A DNA stretch of 54,057 nucleotides from Streptomyces sp. Isolate_45 (GTDB lineage: Bacteria > Actinomycetota > Actinomycetes > Streptomycetales > Streptomycetaceae): positions 1 through 54,057 of the forward strand of contig NZ_JANFAK020000047.1 of the NCBI RefSeq assembly GCF_024721315.2, given 5' to 3'. Each line of letters opens with the position of its first letter. Position 1 is the first letter of the stretch. Below the pieces are notes generated by a model. It was not told the DNA's origin, ran no database searches, and saw only the letters and a program-made list of their open reading frames with translations. Shown piece after piece: positions 7,709 to 15,227 of the stretch. The translations under genes and the position numbers were made by a program.

Positions 7709-8908
7709 GTGGCAGACACCGACGAAACCGGCGAGCGCGCAGCCAAGCGCTCCGACCCGGGCGGCGGCATCCTCATGGGCCGCCCCTTCGGAGTGCCCGT
7801 CTACGTCTCCCCCAGCTGGTTCCTCGTCGCCGCCCTCATCACCTGGGTCTTCGGCGACCAGCTCGACCAGATCCTCCCCGACCTCGGACCCGTCCGCTAC
7901 CTCGTCTCCCTCTTCTTCGCCGTCGCCTTCTACGCCTCCGTCCTCGTCCACGAGCTCGCCCACACCATCGCCGCGCTCCGCTACAAACTCCCCGTGCGCC
8001 GCATCCAGCTCCAGTTCTTCGGCGGAGTCTCCGAGATCGAGAAGGAGTCCGAGACACCCGGCCGCGAATTCGTCCTCGCCTTCGTCGGCCCCCTCCTCTC
8101 CCTCGCCCTCGCCGGGATCTTCTACCTCGGCATGAAGGCCGTCGACCCCGCCACCGTCCCCGGCGTCCTCCTCGCCGGCCTCATGATCTCCAACCTCCTC
8201 GTCGCCGCCTTCAACCTCCTCCCCGGCCTCCCCCTCGACGGCGGCCGCATGCTCCGCGCCGTCATCTGGGGCATCACCGGCAAACCCATGGCCGGCACCA
8301 TCGCCGCCGCCTGGGTCGGACGCGGACTCGCCGTCGCCGTCCTCCTCGGCCTCCCCCTCCTCACCCACACGGGCGTCCTCGGCAACCGCACCGACGAGAT
8401 CGGCGGCATGAACACCGTCATGGACGCGCTCCTCGCCGCGATCCTGGCCGCCATCATCTGGACCGGCGCCGGCAACAGCCTCCGCATGGCCCGCCTGCGC
8501 CAACACCTCCCCGAACTCCGCGCCCGCGCCCTCACCCGACGCGCCATCCCCGTCGAGAACGCCACCCCCCTCTCCGAAGCCCTCCGCCGCGCCAACGAAG
8601 CCGGAGCCCGCGCCCTCGTCGTCGTCGACGGCCTCGGAGACCCCATCGCCATCGTCCGCGAGACCGCCATCGCCTCCGTCCCCGAACACCGCCGCCCATG
8701 GGTCGCCGTCAGCACCCTCGCCCAGGACCTCACCGACGGCATGAAGGTTTCCGCGGAACTCACCGGCGAAGAACTCCTCGACCACCTCCGCGCCACCCCC
8801 GCCACCGAATACCTCGTCCTCGAAACCGGCGGCACCATCTACGGCGTCCTGTCCACCCTCGACGTCGAGAAGGCCTTCGTGAAGGCCATGGCGCGGCCCC
8901 AGTCCTGA
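7709..8908 (+). CDS. Site-2 protease family (M50) membrane metalloprotease with CBS pair
   Basis: Intramembrane zinc protease of 399 residues. The zinc site is HELAH (His81, Glu82, His85) in an early membrane helix, and the third ligand is in LPLDGGRMLRA (Asp177). Hydrophobic helices surround both motifs. The last 130 residues form a CBS-domain pair, which in this family is thought to sense a nucleotide and gate activity. Family members cleave transmembrane segments, often of anti-sigma factors; no such target is nearby. GTG at 7709 follows GAAGGAAA at good spacing. It is divergent from the RecB-like gene, with 144 bp between starts that must hold both promoters, and is 18 bp before trmI. Confidence 0.9.
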   Translation: MADTDETGERAAKRSDPGGGILMGRPFGVPVYVSPSWFLVAALITWVFGDQLDQILPDLGPVRYLVSLFFAVAFYASVLVHELAHTIAALRYKLPVRRIQLQFFGGVSEIEKESETPGREFVLAFVGPLLSLALAGIFYLGMKAVDPATVPGVLLAGLMISNLLVAAFNLLPGLPLDGGRMLRAVIWGITGKPMAGTIAAAWVGRGLAVAVLLGLPLLTHTGVLGNRTDEIGGMNTVMDALLAAILAAIIWTGAGNSLRMARLRQHLPELRARALTRRAIPVENATPLSEALRRANEAGARALVVVDGLGDPIAIVRETAIASVPEHRRPWVAVSTLAQDLTDGMKVSAELTGEELLDHLRATPATEYLVLETGGTIYGVLSTLDVEKAFVKAMARPQS

Positions 8909-8914
8909 AGCCAA

Positions 8915-8920
8915 TACACT
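8915..8920 (+). promoter_or_regulatory. -10 element (TACACT) for leaderless trmI
   Basis: TACACT ends 6 nt before the trmI ATG, so transcription would begin at or next to the A of the start codon. No Shine-Dalgarno is present between the previous stop and this ATG. No good -35 is visible. Confidence 0.5.
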
Positions 8921-8926
8921 GGTCAC

Positions 8927-9823
8927 ATGTCCGAACCGACCGGTGCCGCCCGCCGACGCGGGCCCTTCGAGGTCGGGGACCAGGTTCAGCTCACCGACCC
9001 CAAGGGCCGCCACTACACGTTCACGCTCGAAGCCGGGAAGAATTTCCACACCCACAAGGGTTCCTTCCCGCACGACGAGCTGATCGGCGCCCCCGAGGGC
9101 AGCGTTGTCCGTACCACGGGCAACGTCGCATACCTCGCGCTGCGTCCCCTGCTCCCCGACTATGTCCTGTCCATGCCCCGCGGCGCCGCCGTGGTCTACC
9201 CCAAGGACGCGGGCCAGATCCTGGCCTTCGCCGACATCTTCCCCGGCGCCCGCGTCGTGGAAGCAGGAGTGGGCTCCGGCTCCCTGAGCAGCTTCCTGCT
9301 GCGCGCCATCGGCGACCAGGGCATGCTCCACAGCTACGAGCGCCGCGCGGACTTCGCCGAGATCGCCACCGCCAACGTCGAGCGCTACTTCGGCGGCCCC
9401 CACCCCGCGTGGCAGCTGACCGTCGGCGACCTCCAGGACAACCTGTCCGACACCGACGTCGACCGCGTCATCCTCGACATGCTCGCCCCCTGGGAATGCC
9501 TGGAGGCCGTCTCCAAGGCCCTCGTCCCCGGCGGCATCCTGTGCTGCTACGTGGCCACCACCACCCAGCTCTCGCGCACCGTCGAGTCCATCCGCGAATT
9601 CGGCTGCTACGCCGAACCGCAGCCCTGGGAATCGATGATCCGCAACTGGCACGTCGAAGGCCTCGCGGTCCGCCCCGACCACCGGATGATCGGCCACACC
9701 GGCTTCCTCGTCACCGCCCGCCGCCTCGCCGACGGCGTCGAGCCCCCGCTGCGCCGCCGCCGCCCCTCCAAGGGCGCCTACGGCGAGGACTACGACGGCC
9801 CCGGCAGCGACCGCTCCGCATAA
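8927..9823 (+). CDS. trmI: tRNA (adenine-58-N1)-methyltransferase TrmI
   Basis: AdoMet-dependent methyltransferase of 298 residues that makes m1A58 in the T-loop of tRNAs, equivalent to Mycobacterium Rv2118c. The N-terminal small domain (FEVGDQVQLTDPKGRHYTFTLEAGKNFHTHKG) precedes a Rossmann fold with motif I VVEAGVGSGSLSSFLL, motif II YERRADFAEIA and the substrate motif VILDMLAPWECLE. The basic tail RRRRPSKGAYGEDYDGPG is typical. The gene starts 18 bp after the protease stop with no ribosome binding site but with a -10 immediately upstream, so it is probably leaderless as well as possibly co-transcribed. It is a conserved neighbour of arc/mpa. Confidence 0.95.
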   Translation: MSEPTGAARRRGPFEVGDQVQLTDPKGRHYTFTLEAGKNFHTHKGSFPHDELIGAPEGSVVRTTGNVAYLALRPLLPDYVLSMPRGAAVVYPKDAGQILAFADIFPGARVVEAGVGSGSLSSFLLRAIGDQGMLHSYERRADFAEIATANVERYFGGPHPAWQLTVGDLQDNLSDTDVDRVILDMLAPWECLEAVSKALVPGGILCCYVATTTQLSRTVESIREFGCYAEPQPWESMIRNWHVEGLAVRPDHRMIGHTGFLVTARRLADGVEPPLRRRRPSKGAYGEDYDGPGSDRSA

Positions 9824-9867
9824 CGGCCCCACCCGGACCGGCCCGCCCACCGGGCCCGCCCAACACG

Positions 9868-9924
9868 AAGGCGCTGCGGCGCAGTTCCCCCGACCGACCG
9901 GGAACTGCGCCGCAGCGCCTTTTC
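9868..9924 (+). terminator. Strong intrinsic terminator after trmI
   Basis: Perfect 22-bp stem (9868-9889 with 9900-9921), loop CCGACCGACC, followed by TTTTCGTT. This is the clearest intrinsic terminator in the window. Confidence 0.92.
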
Positions 9925-10047
9925 GTTAGCCACGCACACCCTCCCCGCGCCCCGGCCCGAACCGCCCGGACCCAGCCGTTCCACCCCCCGTGTGACATGT
10001 GGCACGATGCTGGCTCCCCGTCACCCTTCGCACAGGAGACACCCCGC

Positions 10048-10644
10048 GTGCCGCACAGCCCCACCACGCCGGCGCCCACCCCGCAAGCCCCGGCGCACCA
10101 CCGCGCCCGGCCCGCCCACTGGGCCGCCACGGCCACGGCCATCGCCGCCGTCATAGCCGGCGCGGGCCTCGTCCAGCCCGAACCCGCCACCGGAGCCACC
10201 CCGCCACCCAGCACCCGCAACGACCCACGAGCCACCGCCCCCGACGCACGGGCGGTCACCTACCCCCTCGACTGCAAGGGGCTGCCCCAGACCGTCACCG
10301 CCACCGCCCAAGGCGACCTCGACGGCGACGGACACCCCGAAACCGTGGCCGCCGTCCGCTGCCAGGCCGGCTCCGGCACCCCGCCCCACGCCCTCTACGT
10401 CCTCATCCAGGACCCCGCACCCGGCTCCACGCCCCGCGTCGTCGCCACCCTGCTCGACACCGACCGCCGACGGACCGCCACCGACCTCGCCATCCGTGAC
10501 GGCTCCGTCACAGCACGTCTCCTCGGCTACTCCTCGCCGGACGTACCGCGCTCCGACCCCGACGTGAGCCAGCTCGCCAAGTGGCGCTGGACCGCCGGGA
10601 AATTCCGCCAGGAGCTGACGGACTCGTCCGCCGGAAGTGTTTGA
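10048..10644 (+). CDS. Small exported or membrane-anchored protein of unknown function
   Basis: Protein of 198 residues with an N-terminal hydrophobic segment (about 25-48, ATATAIAAVIAGAGLV), read as a signal peptide or anchor. The rest is about 140 extracytoplasmic residues with DLDGDGHPETVAAVRC, a calcium-binding-like FG-GAP/VCBS signature, and two cysteines (CKG and VRC) that could form a disulfide. GTG at 10048 has CAGGAG 9 nt upstream. It lies between the trmI terminator and the convergent ferredoxin gene (stop to stop 4 bp), so it is its own transcript. No specific function can be assigned; similar proteins recur at this position in streptomycetes. Confidence 0.82.
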   Translation: MPHSPTTPAPTPQAPAHHRARPAHWAATATAIAAVIAGAGLVQPEPATGATPPPSTRNDPRATAPDARAVTYPLDCKGLPQTVTATAQGDLDGDGHPETVAAVRCQAGSGTPPHALYVLIQDPAPGSTPRVVATLLDTDRRRTATDLAIRDGSVTARLLGYSSPDVPRSDPDVSQLAKWRWTAGKFRQELTDSSAGSV

Positions 10645-10648
10645 ACCG

Positions 10649-10969
10649 TCACTCCGCGTCCGGACCGAACACCTCGACCCTGTCCGAAACGCGCCTTACG
10701 TGGATGCAGTCACCCGGACATTCCTTCGCCGAATCCACCACGTCCTGGAGCAGCGTCAACGGAACCGGAGTCGTCGCCCCCGCCTCCTGCAGCAGCTCGT
10801 CCTCGGGGCTCTTCACGTACGCCAGACCATCAATGTCCAGCTCGAACACCTCAGGTGCGTACTGCACGCAGATCCCGTCCCCGGTGCACAGATCCTGGTC
10901 GATCCAGACCTCGAGCGGCTGCCCGGTCCCACCGACACCCTCCGCCGGGGCCTCCTGCTGCACGGTCAT
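10649..10969 (-). CDS. Ferredoxin, single-cluster [3Fe-4S]/[4Fe-4S] type
   Basis: Small electron carrier of about 106 residues with an acidic C-terminal half. Cluster ligands are C-x5-C in DLCTGDGICVQYAPEVFEL (Cys28, Cys34) and CPGDC near residue 85. The glycine where a second cysteine of a classic CxxCxxC would be points to a [3Fe-4S] cluster, as in P450-partner ferredoxins. Start choice is open: ATG at 10969 is only 2 nt from AGGAG, whereas GTG at 10963, two codons in, has ideal 8-nt spacing. No P450 or reductase gene is next to it, so its partner is unknown. It is divergent from arc across 264 bp. Confidence 0.9.
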   Translation of the reverse strand: MTVQQEAPAEGVGGTGQPLEVWIDQDLCTGDGICVQYAPEVFELDIDGLAYVKSPEDELLQEAGATTPVPLTLLQDVVDSAKECPGDCIHVRRVSDRVEVFGPDAE

Positions 10970-11010
10970 ATCTCCTGCCGTTCCCTGCTCCGAGTGATCC
11001 ACCCCGGCCA

Positions 11011-11027
11011 CGACTTGAGACAAGTCG
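11011..11027. promoter_or_regulatory. Inverted repeat CGACTTG-AGA-CAAGTCG upstream of ferredoxin
   Basis: Perfect 7-bp arms with a 3-nt centre, about 42 bp upstream of the ferredoxin start, in the 264-bp divergent region shared with arc. It could be an operator or a 5' leader hairpin. Role inferred only. Confidence 0.35.
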
Positions 11028-11189
11028 CGCGAGCCCTGACGGGTGTTGAACAGTTCGACCTTACAACCGGCTGCTTTCCGATGTTGATGGGTGGGTATTT
11101 CCTTGGCGTGAGGGAGTACGCAAGGGTGAAGATCGGACACACCTCTACCGTCTTTGTGATCTAGGGGTTTCAATCACCACCAGCCCAGG

Positions 11190-11195
11190 TAGGGT
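11190..11195 (+). promoter_or_regulatory. Candidate -10 (TAGGGT) for arc
   Basis: TAGGGT fits the streptomycete -10 TANNNT and lies 38 bp before the arc start. A weak -35 (TTTCAA) is 16 bp upstream. The 8-mer GTAGGGTC containing it also occurs twice upstream of pup. Confidence 0.4.
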
Positions 11196-11233
11196 CAGGA
11201 AGCGTCCAGCTCCCCTTGGAGGAGGTGAGGACC

Positions 11234-13000
11234 GTGGCAGCCCACGACGACGACATCAACCGCGGCATCCGGCCCGGGCGAGGGTCTGAGGACCCCGCCG
11301 GCCAGGTTGCCTATCTCGAGCAGGAAATCGCCGTCCTGCGACGTAAGCTCGCCGACTCTCCGCGTCACACGAGGATTCTCGAAGAGCGGATCGTCGAGCT
11401 CCAGACAAATCTGGCAGGCGTCTCCGCGCAGAACGAACGACTCGCGAATACCCTCCGCGAGGCCCGCGACCAGATCGTGGCCCTCAAGGAGGAAGTCGAC
11501 CGGCTCGCACAGCCGCCGGCCGGCTTCGGTGTCTTCCTCCAGGCGAACGAGGACGGCACCGTCGACATCTTCACCGGCGGCCGCAAGCTCCGCGTGAACG
11601 TGAGCCCCAGCGTCGAACCGGAAGACCTCCGGCGCGGCCAGGAGGTCATGCTCAACGAAGCGCTCAACGTGGTCGAGGCCATGGCGTACGAGCGAGCCGG
11701 GGACATCGTCACCCTCAAGGAGATCCTTGAGGACGGCGAGCGCGCCCTGGTGGTCGGGCACACCGACGAGGAAAGGGTGGTGAGGCTCGCCGAGCCGCTC
11801 CTGGACGTCACCATCCGCCCCGGCGACTCCCTACTGCTCGAACCCCGCTCCGGCTACGTCTACGAGATCGTCCCGAAGAGCGAGGTCGAGGACCTCGTCC
11901 TCGAAGAGGTCCCGGACATCGACTACGACAAGATCGGCGGCCTGGGCGACCAGATCGAGCTGATCCGCGACGCGGTCGAGCTCCCCTACCTCTACCCCGA
12001 CCTCTTCAAGGAGCACGAACTCCGGCCCCCGAAGGGCATCCTGCTCTACGGCCCTCCCGGCTGCGGCAAGACGCTCATCGCCAAGGCCGTGGCCAACTCC
12101 CTTGCCAAGAAGGTCGCCGAGGTGACCGGCCAGCCCACCGGGAAGTCCTACTTCCTGAACATCAAGGGCCCCGAACTCCTCAACAAGTACGTCGGCGAAA
12201 CCGAGCGGCACATCCGCCTCGTCTTCCAGCGCGCCAGGGAAAAGGCCAGCGAGGGCACCCCCGTCATCGTCTTCTTCGACGAGATGGAATCCCTCTTCCG
12301 CACCCGCGGATCCGGCGTCAGCTCGGACGTGGAGAACACCATCGTCCCCCAGCTGCTCGCCGAGATCGACGGCGTGGAAGGCCTGGAGAACGTCATCGTC
12401 ATCGGCGCCTCCAACCGCGAGGACATGATCGACCCGGCCATCCTGCGCCCCGGCCGGCTCGACGTGAAGATCAAGATCGAGCGCCCCGGCGCCGAGGCCG
12501 CCAAGGACATCTTCGCGAAGTACCTCAAGGCCTCGCTGCCCCTGCACACGGACGACCTGTCCGAACACCAGGGCTCCACGGCCGAAACAGTGCACAGCAT
12601 GATCCAGACCGTCGTCGAGCAGATGTACGCCGAAACCGAGGAGAACCGCTTCCTCGAGGTCACGTACGCCAACGGCGACAAGGAAGTCCTCTACTTCAAG
12701 GACTTCAACTCGGGCGCGATGATCCAGAACATCGTCGACCGCGCGAAGAAGATGGCCATCAAGGCCTTCCTCGAACAGAACCAGAAGGGCCTCCGCGTCT
12801 CCCACCTCCTCCAGGCCTGCGTGGACGAGTTCAAGGAGAACGAGGACCTGCCCAACACCACCAACCCCGACGACTGGGCCCGAATCTCCGGCAAGAAGGG
12901 CGAGCGGATCGTATTCATCCGCACACTCGTCACCGGAAAGCAAGGCGCGGACACGGGACGCTCCATCGACACGGTGGCGAATACCGGTCAGTACCTCTGA
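11234..13000 (+). CDS. arc: Proteasome-activating AAA+ ATPase ARC (Mpa)
   Basis: Hexameric unfoldase of 588 residues that binds Pup, unfolds pupylated proteins and threads them into the PrcAB core. The N-terminal coiled coil (about 20-75, IAVLRRKLADSPRHTRILEERI) docks Pup. Two OB-type segments follow. The AAA module has Walker A GPPGCGKT near residue 275, Walker B VIVFFDEME near 350 and arginine-finger/sensor NREDMIDPAILRPGRLD. The last three residues, QYL, form the hydrophobic-Tyr-x tail that opens the proteasome gate. GTG at 11234 is chosen because GGAGGTGAGG ends 3 nt before it with the GGAGG core at optimal spacing. A strong terminator follows, so arc is separate from dop. Confidence 0.97.
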   Translation: MAAHDDDINRGIRPGRGSEDPAGQVAYLEQEIAVLRRKLADSPRHTRILEERIVELQTNLAGVSAQNERLANTLREARDQIVALKEEVDRLAQPPAGFGVFLQANEDGTVDIFTGGRKLRVNVSPSVEPEDLRRGQEVMLNEALNVVEAMAYERAGDIVTLKEILEDGERALVVGHTDEERVVRLAEPLLDVTIRPGDSLLLEPRSGYVYEIVPKSEVEDLVLEEVPDIDYDKIGGLGDQIELIRDAVELPYLYPDLFKEHELRPPKGILLYGPPGCGKTLIAKAVANSLAKKVAEVTGQPTGKSYFLNIKGPELLNKYVGETERHIRLVFQRAREKASEGTPVIVFFDEMESLFRTRGSGVSSDVENTIVPQLLAEIDGVEGLENVIVIGASNREDMIDPAILRPGRLDVKIKIERPGAEAAKDIFAKYLKASLPLHTDDLSEHQGSTAETVHSMIQTVVEQMYAETEENRFLEVTYANGDKEVLYFKDFNSGAMIQNIVDRAKKMAIKAFLEQNQKGLRVSHLLQACVDEFKENEDLPNTTNPDDWARISGKKGERIVFIRTLVTGKQGADTGRSIDTVANTGQYL

Positions 13001-13007
13001 CAAAAAG

Positions 13008-13053
13008 GGGCGGCTGCGGATGCCCTCACCGGGCAACCGCAGCCGCCCGTTTT
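13008..13053 (+). terminator. Intrinsic terminator after arc
   Basis: Stem GGGCGGCTGCGG / CCGCAGCCGCCC (13008-13019 with 13037-13048), followed by GTTTT and preceded by a run of five A, starting 8 nt after the arc stop. Confidence 0.88.
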
Positions 13054-13129
13054 ACCACCCGCCCTTTTCGGCCGGTGACAGGGCGAATCCAATGACTGAA
13101 ATGATCTCCCCACCAGCGCGCAGTGGTTC

Positions 13130-13135
13130 TAGGCT
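13130..13135 (+). promoter_or_regulatory. Candidate -10 (TAGGCT) for the dop-pup-prc transcript
   Basis: TAGGCT matches the streptomycete -10 very well and is the best candidate between the arc terminator and dop. It implies a leader of about 110 nt. That leader contains a GC hairpin (CGCTCCCG-AA-CGGGAGCG, 13213-13230) just before the dop ribosome binding site. Confidence 0.45.
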
Positions 13136-13251
13136 CTTCCGTACCGCCGGTCGCGCAGTGCGGGGACGGGCACCGCACACGACGCACCGGAGCACCAGCG
13201 GTACTTGAGCGCCGCTCCCGAACGGGAGCGCCGCCGGGCAAGGAGGGCCGC

Positions 13252-14763
13252 ATGACCGTACGGCGAGTAATGGGGATCGAAACGGAGTACGGGATCTCCG
13301 TTCCGGGACACCCGAACGCCAATGCCATGCTCACCTCGTCCCAGATCGTCAACGCCTACGCGGCGGCGATGCACCGGGCGCGACGCGCCCGCTGGGACTT
13401 CGAGGAGGAGAATCCGCTGCGGGACGCCCGCGGCTTCGACCTCGCCCGCGAGGCCGCCGACAACAGCCAGCTGACCGACGAGGACATCGGCCTCGCCAAC
13501 GTCATCCTCACCAACGGCGCACGACTCTACGTCGACCATGCGCACCCCGAGTACAGCTCACCGGAGATCACCAACCCGCTCGACGCCGTGCTCTGGGACA
13601 AGGCCGGCGAACGGATCATGGCCGAGGCGGCCGAACGGGCCGCCCAGCTGCCCGGCGCCCAGCCGATCCACCTCTACAAGAACAACACCGACAACAAGGG
13701 CGCCTCCTACGGCACGCACGAGAACTACCTGATGAAGCGGGAAACCCCCTTCTCGGAGATCGTGCGCCACCTGACCCCCTTCTTCGTCTCCCGCCAGGTC
13801 GTCACCGGCGCCGGCCGCGTCGGCATCGGCCAGGACGGCCGCGAGCACGGCTTCCAGATCAGCCAGCGCGCGGACTACTTCGAGGTCGAGGTAGGACTGG
13901 AGACCACCCTCAAGCGCCCGATCATCAACACGCGCGACGAACCCCACTCGGACGCGGAGAAGTACCGCCGCCTCCACGTGATCATCGGGGACGCCAACCT
14001 CTCCGAGATCTCCACGTACCTCAAGCTCGGCACGACCGCGCTCGTCCTGTCCATGATCGAGGACGGGTTCATCAACGTCGACCTGGCCGTGGACCAGCCC
14101 GTGCGCACCCTGCACCACGTCTCCCACGACCCCGACCTCCAATACCTCATCACGCTGCGCAGCGGCCGCACGCTGACCGCCGTACAACTCCAGATGGAGT
14201 ACTTCGAGCTGGCCAGGAAGTACGTGGAGGAGCGGTTCGGCTCCGACGCGGACGACCAGACCAAGGACGTCCTCGCTCGGTGGGAGGACGTGCTGGGCCG
14301 GCTGGAGACCGACCCGATGAGCCTGTCGGGCGAGCTGGACTGGATCGCGAAGCGGGAGATCCTGGAGGGCTACCGGAGGCGCGACGGGCTGGAGTGGGAC
14401 GCGGCGCGGCTGCACCTGGTCGACCTCCAGTACGCCGACGTACGGCCCGAGAAGGGCCTGTACAACCGGCTGGTCGCCCGCGGGAAGATGAAGCGCCTCC
14501 TGGAGGAGCCGGCGGTCGAGCGGGCCGAGAGCAAGCCCCCGGAAGACACCCGGGCCTACTTCCGGGGCCGGTGCCTGGAGCAGTACGCGGACGACGTGGC
14601 CGCCGCCTCCTGGGACTCGGTGATCTTTGACCTCCCGGGCCGTGACTCCCTCCAGCGGGTCCCGACCATGGAACCCCTGCGGGGGACCCGCAACCACGTC
14701 AAGGAGCTCCTGGACCGGTGTCGCACGGCCGAGGACCTGGTGCGGGTGCTTTCGGGGCAGTGA
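13252..14763 (+). CDS. dop: Deamidase/depupylase of Pup
   Basis: Dop, 503 residues, converts the C-terminal glutamine of Pup to glutamate and removes Pup from substrates. The fold is glutamine-synthetase-like: N-terminal RRVMGIETEYGISVPG nucleotide site, the catalytic aspartate at residue 95 in GARLYVDHAHPEYSSPE, YKNNTDNKGASYGTHENYL, and INTRDEPHSDAEKYRRLHVI. The roughly 40-residue segment after residue 37 is the Dop-specific loop that distinguishes it from PafA. ATG at 13252 has AAGGAGG 5 nt upstream. Pup in this genome ends in Gln, so Dop activity is required before ligation. Pup follows 199 bp downstream. Confidence 0.97.
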   Translation: MTVRRVMGIETEYGISVPGHPNANAMLTSSQIVNAYAAAMHRARRARWDFEEENPLRDARGFDLAREAADNSQLTDEDIGLANVILTNGARLYVDHAHPEYSSPEITNPLDAVLWDKAGERIMAEAAERAAQLPGAQPIHLYKNNTDNKGASYGTHENYLMKRETPFSEIVRHLTPFFVSRQVVTGAGRVGIGQDGREHGFQISQRADYFEVEVGLETTLKRPIINTRDEPHSDAEKYRRLHVIIGDANLSEISTYLKLGTTALVLSMIEDGFINVDLAVDQPVRTLHHVSHDPDLQYLITLRSGRTLTAVQLQMEYFELARKYVEERFGSDADDQTKDVLARWEDVLGRLETDPMSLSGELDWIAKREILEGYRRRDGLEWDAARLHLVDLQYADVRPEKGLYNRLVARGKMKRLLEEPAVERAESKPPEDTRAYFRGRCLEQYADDVAAASWDSVIFDLPGRDSLQRVPTMEPLRGTRNHVKELLDRCRTAEDLVRVLSGQ

Positions 14764-14773
14764 AGCGCGCCGA

Positions 14774-14793
14774 GGGGGCCTGAAAGGGCCCCC
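14774..14793. terminator. Short hairpin between dop and pup
   Basis: GGGGGCC-N6-GGCCCCC, 10 nt after the dop stop, without a T-run. It may be a weak terminator or an mRNA-end stabiliser that lets pup be read from its own promoter. Confidence 0.45.
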
Positions 14794-14872
14794 GGCCGGG
14801 AATCATGAAGGAAAGCCGGACGTTGTTCCGGACCACTTGGACAACTACGGGGACGAATTCCGAGCCCTCCTT

Positions 14873-14892
14873 GTAGGGTCCGGCGTAGGGTC
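14873..14892 (+). repeat. Direct repeat GTAGGGTC x2 upstream of pup
   Basis: Two identical 8-mers start 12 bp apart, about 70-90 bp before pup. Each contains a possible -10 (TAGGGT). A third copy of the 8-mer is at 11189-11196 in front of arc. They may be alternative -10s or an activator site. Confidence 0.4.
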
Positions 14893-14899
14893 TGATCTT

Positions 14900-14926
14900 G
14901 AGAGATCCCGAATCCCGGGGTCTCTC
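14900..14926 (+). promoter_or_regulatory. Stem-loop in the pup leader
   Basis: GAGAGATCCCG pairs with CGGGGTCTCTC (11 bp with one G-U) around loop AATCC, ending 36 nt before the pup ATG and leaving the ribosome binding site free. It could stabilise or regulate the pup mRNA. Inference from folding by eye. Confidence 0.4.
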
Positions 14927-14962
14927 CACGTGAGCGTGCGAACCGAGCGGGGTGAGGTAGTC

Positions 14963-15175
14963 ATGGCGACCAAGGACACCGGCGGCGGACAGCAGAAGGC
15001 GACGCGCTCGACCGAGGAGGTCGAGGAGGCCGCGGCCGAGGAATCGACCGACCTCAAGGAGCGCCAGGAAAAGCTCTCCGACGACGTCGACTCCGTACTT
15101 GACGAGATCGACGACGTCTTGGAGGAGAACGCCGAGGATTTCGTGAGGTCATTCGTGCAAAAGGGTGGCCAGTAG
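14963..15175 (+). CDS. pup: Prokaryotic ubiquitin-like protein Pup
   Basis: Intrinsically disordered 70-residue modifier that is linked through its C-terminal side chain to lysines of target proteins. It is highly acidic, with the conserved C-terminal half DDVDSVLDEIDDVLEENAEDF, which forms the helix that binds ARC, and the end VQKGGQ. The terminal Gln must be deamidated by Dop before PafA can ligate it. GGTGAGG precedes the ATG at 5-6 nt. It is slightly shorter than the Streptomyces norm of about 72. The next gene, an HNH endonuclease, begins 52 bp later, ahead of prcB. Confidence 0.98.
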   Translation: MATKDTGGGQQKATRSTEEVEEAAAEESTDLKERQEKLSDDVDSVLDEIDDVLEENAEDFVRSFVQKGGQ

Positions 15176-15227
15176 GGGTCGATGACATTCATTCGCCTTC
15201 GAATCGAAGGAGAGTCCCGGGTGGGGG

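Noticed and set aside
7655..9850. Antisense frame of 731 codons over the site-2 protease and trmI
   Set aside because: Gly/Asp/Glu/Val-rich composition typical of antisense frames in GC-rich DNA; both sense genes have complete catalytic motifs.
13121..13136. DasR-type site (AGTGGT...CTAGG) before dop
   Set aside because: Only about 9 of 16 positions match the consensus and the second half-site is poor; the sequence is better explained by the TAGGCT -10.
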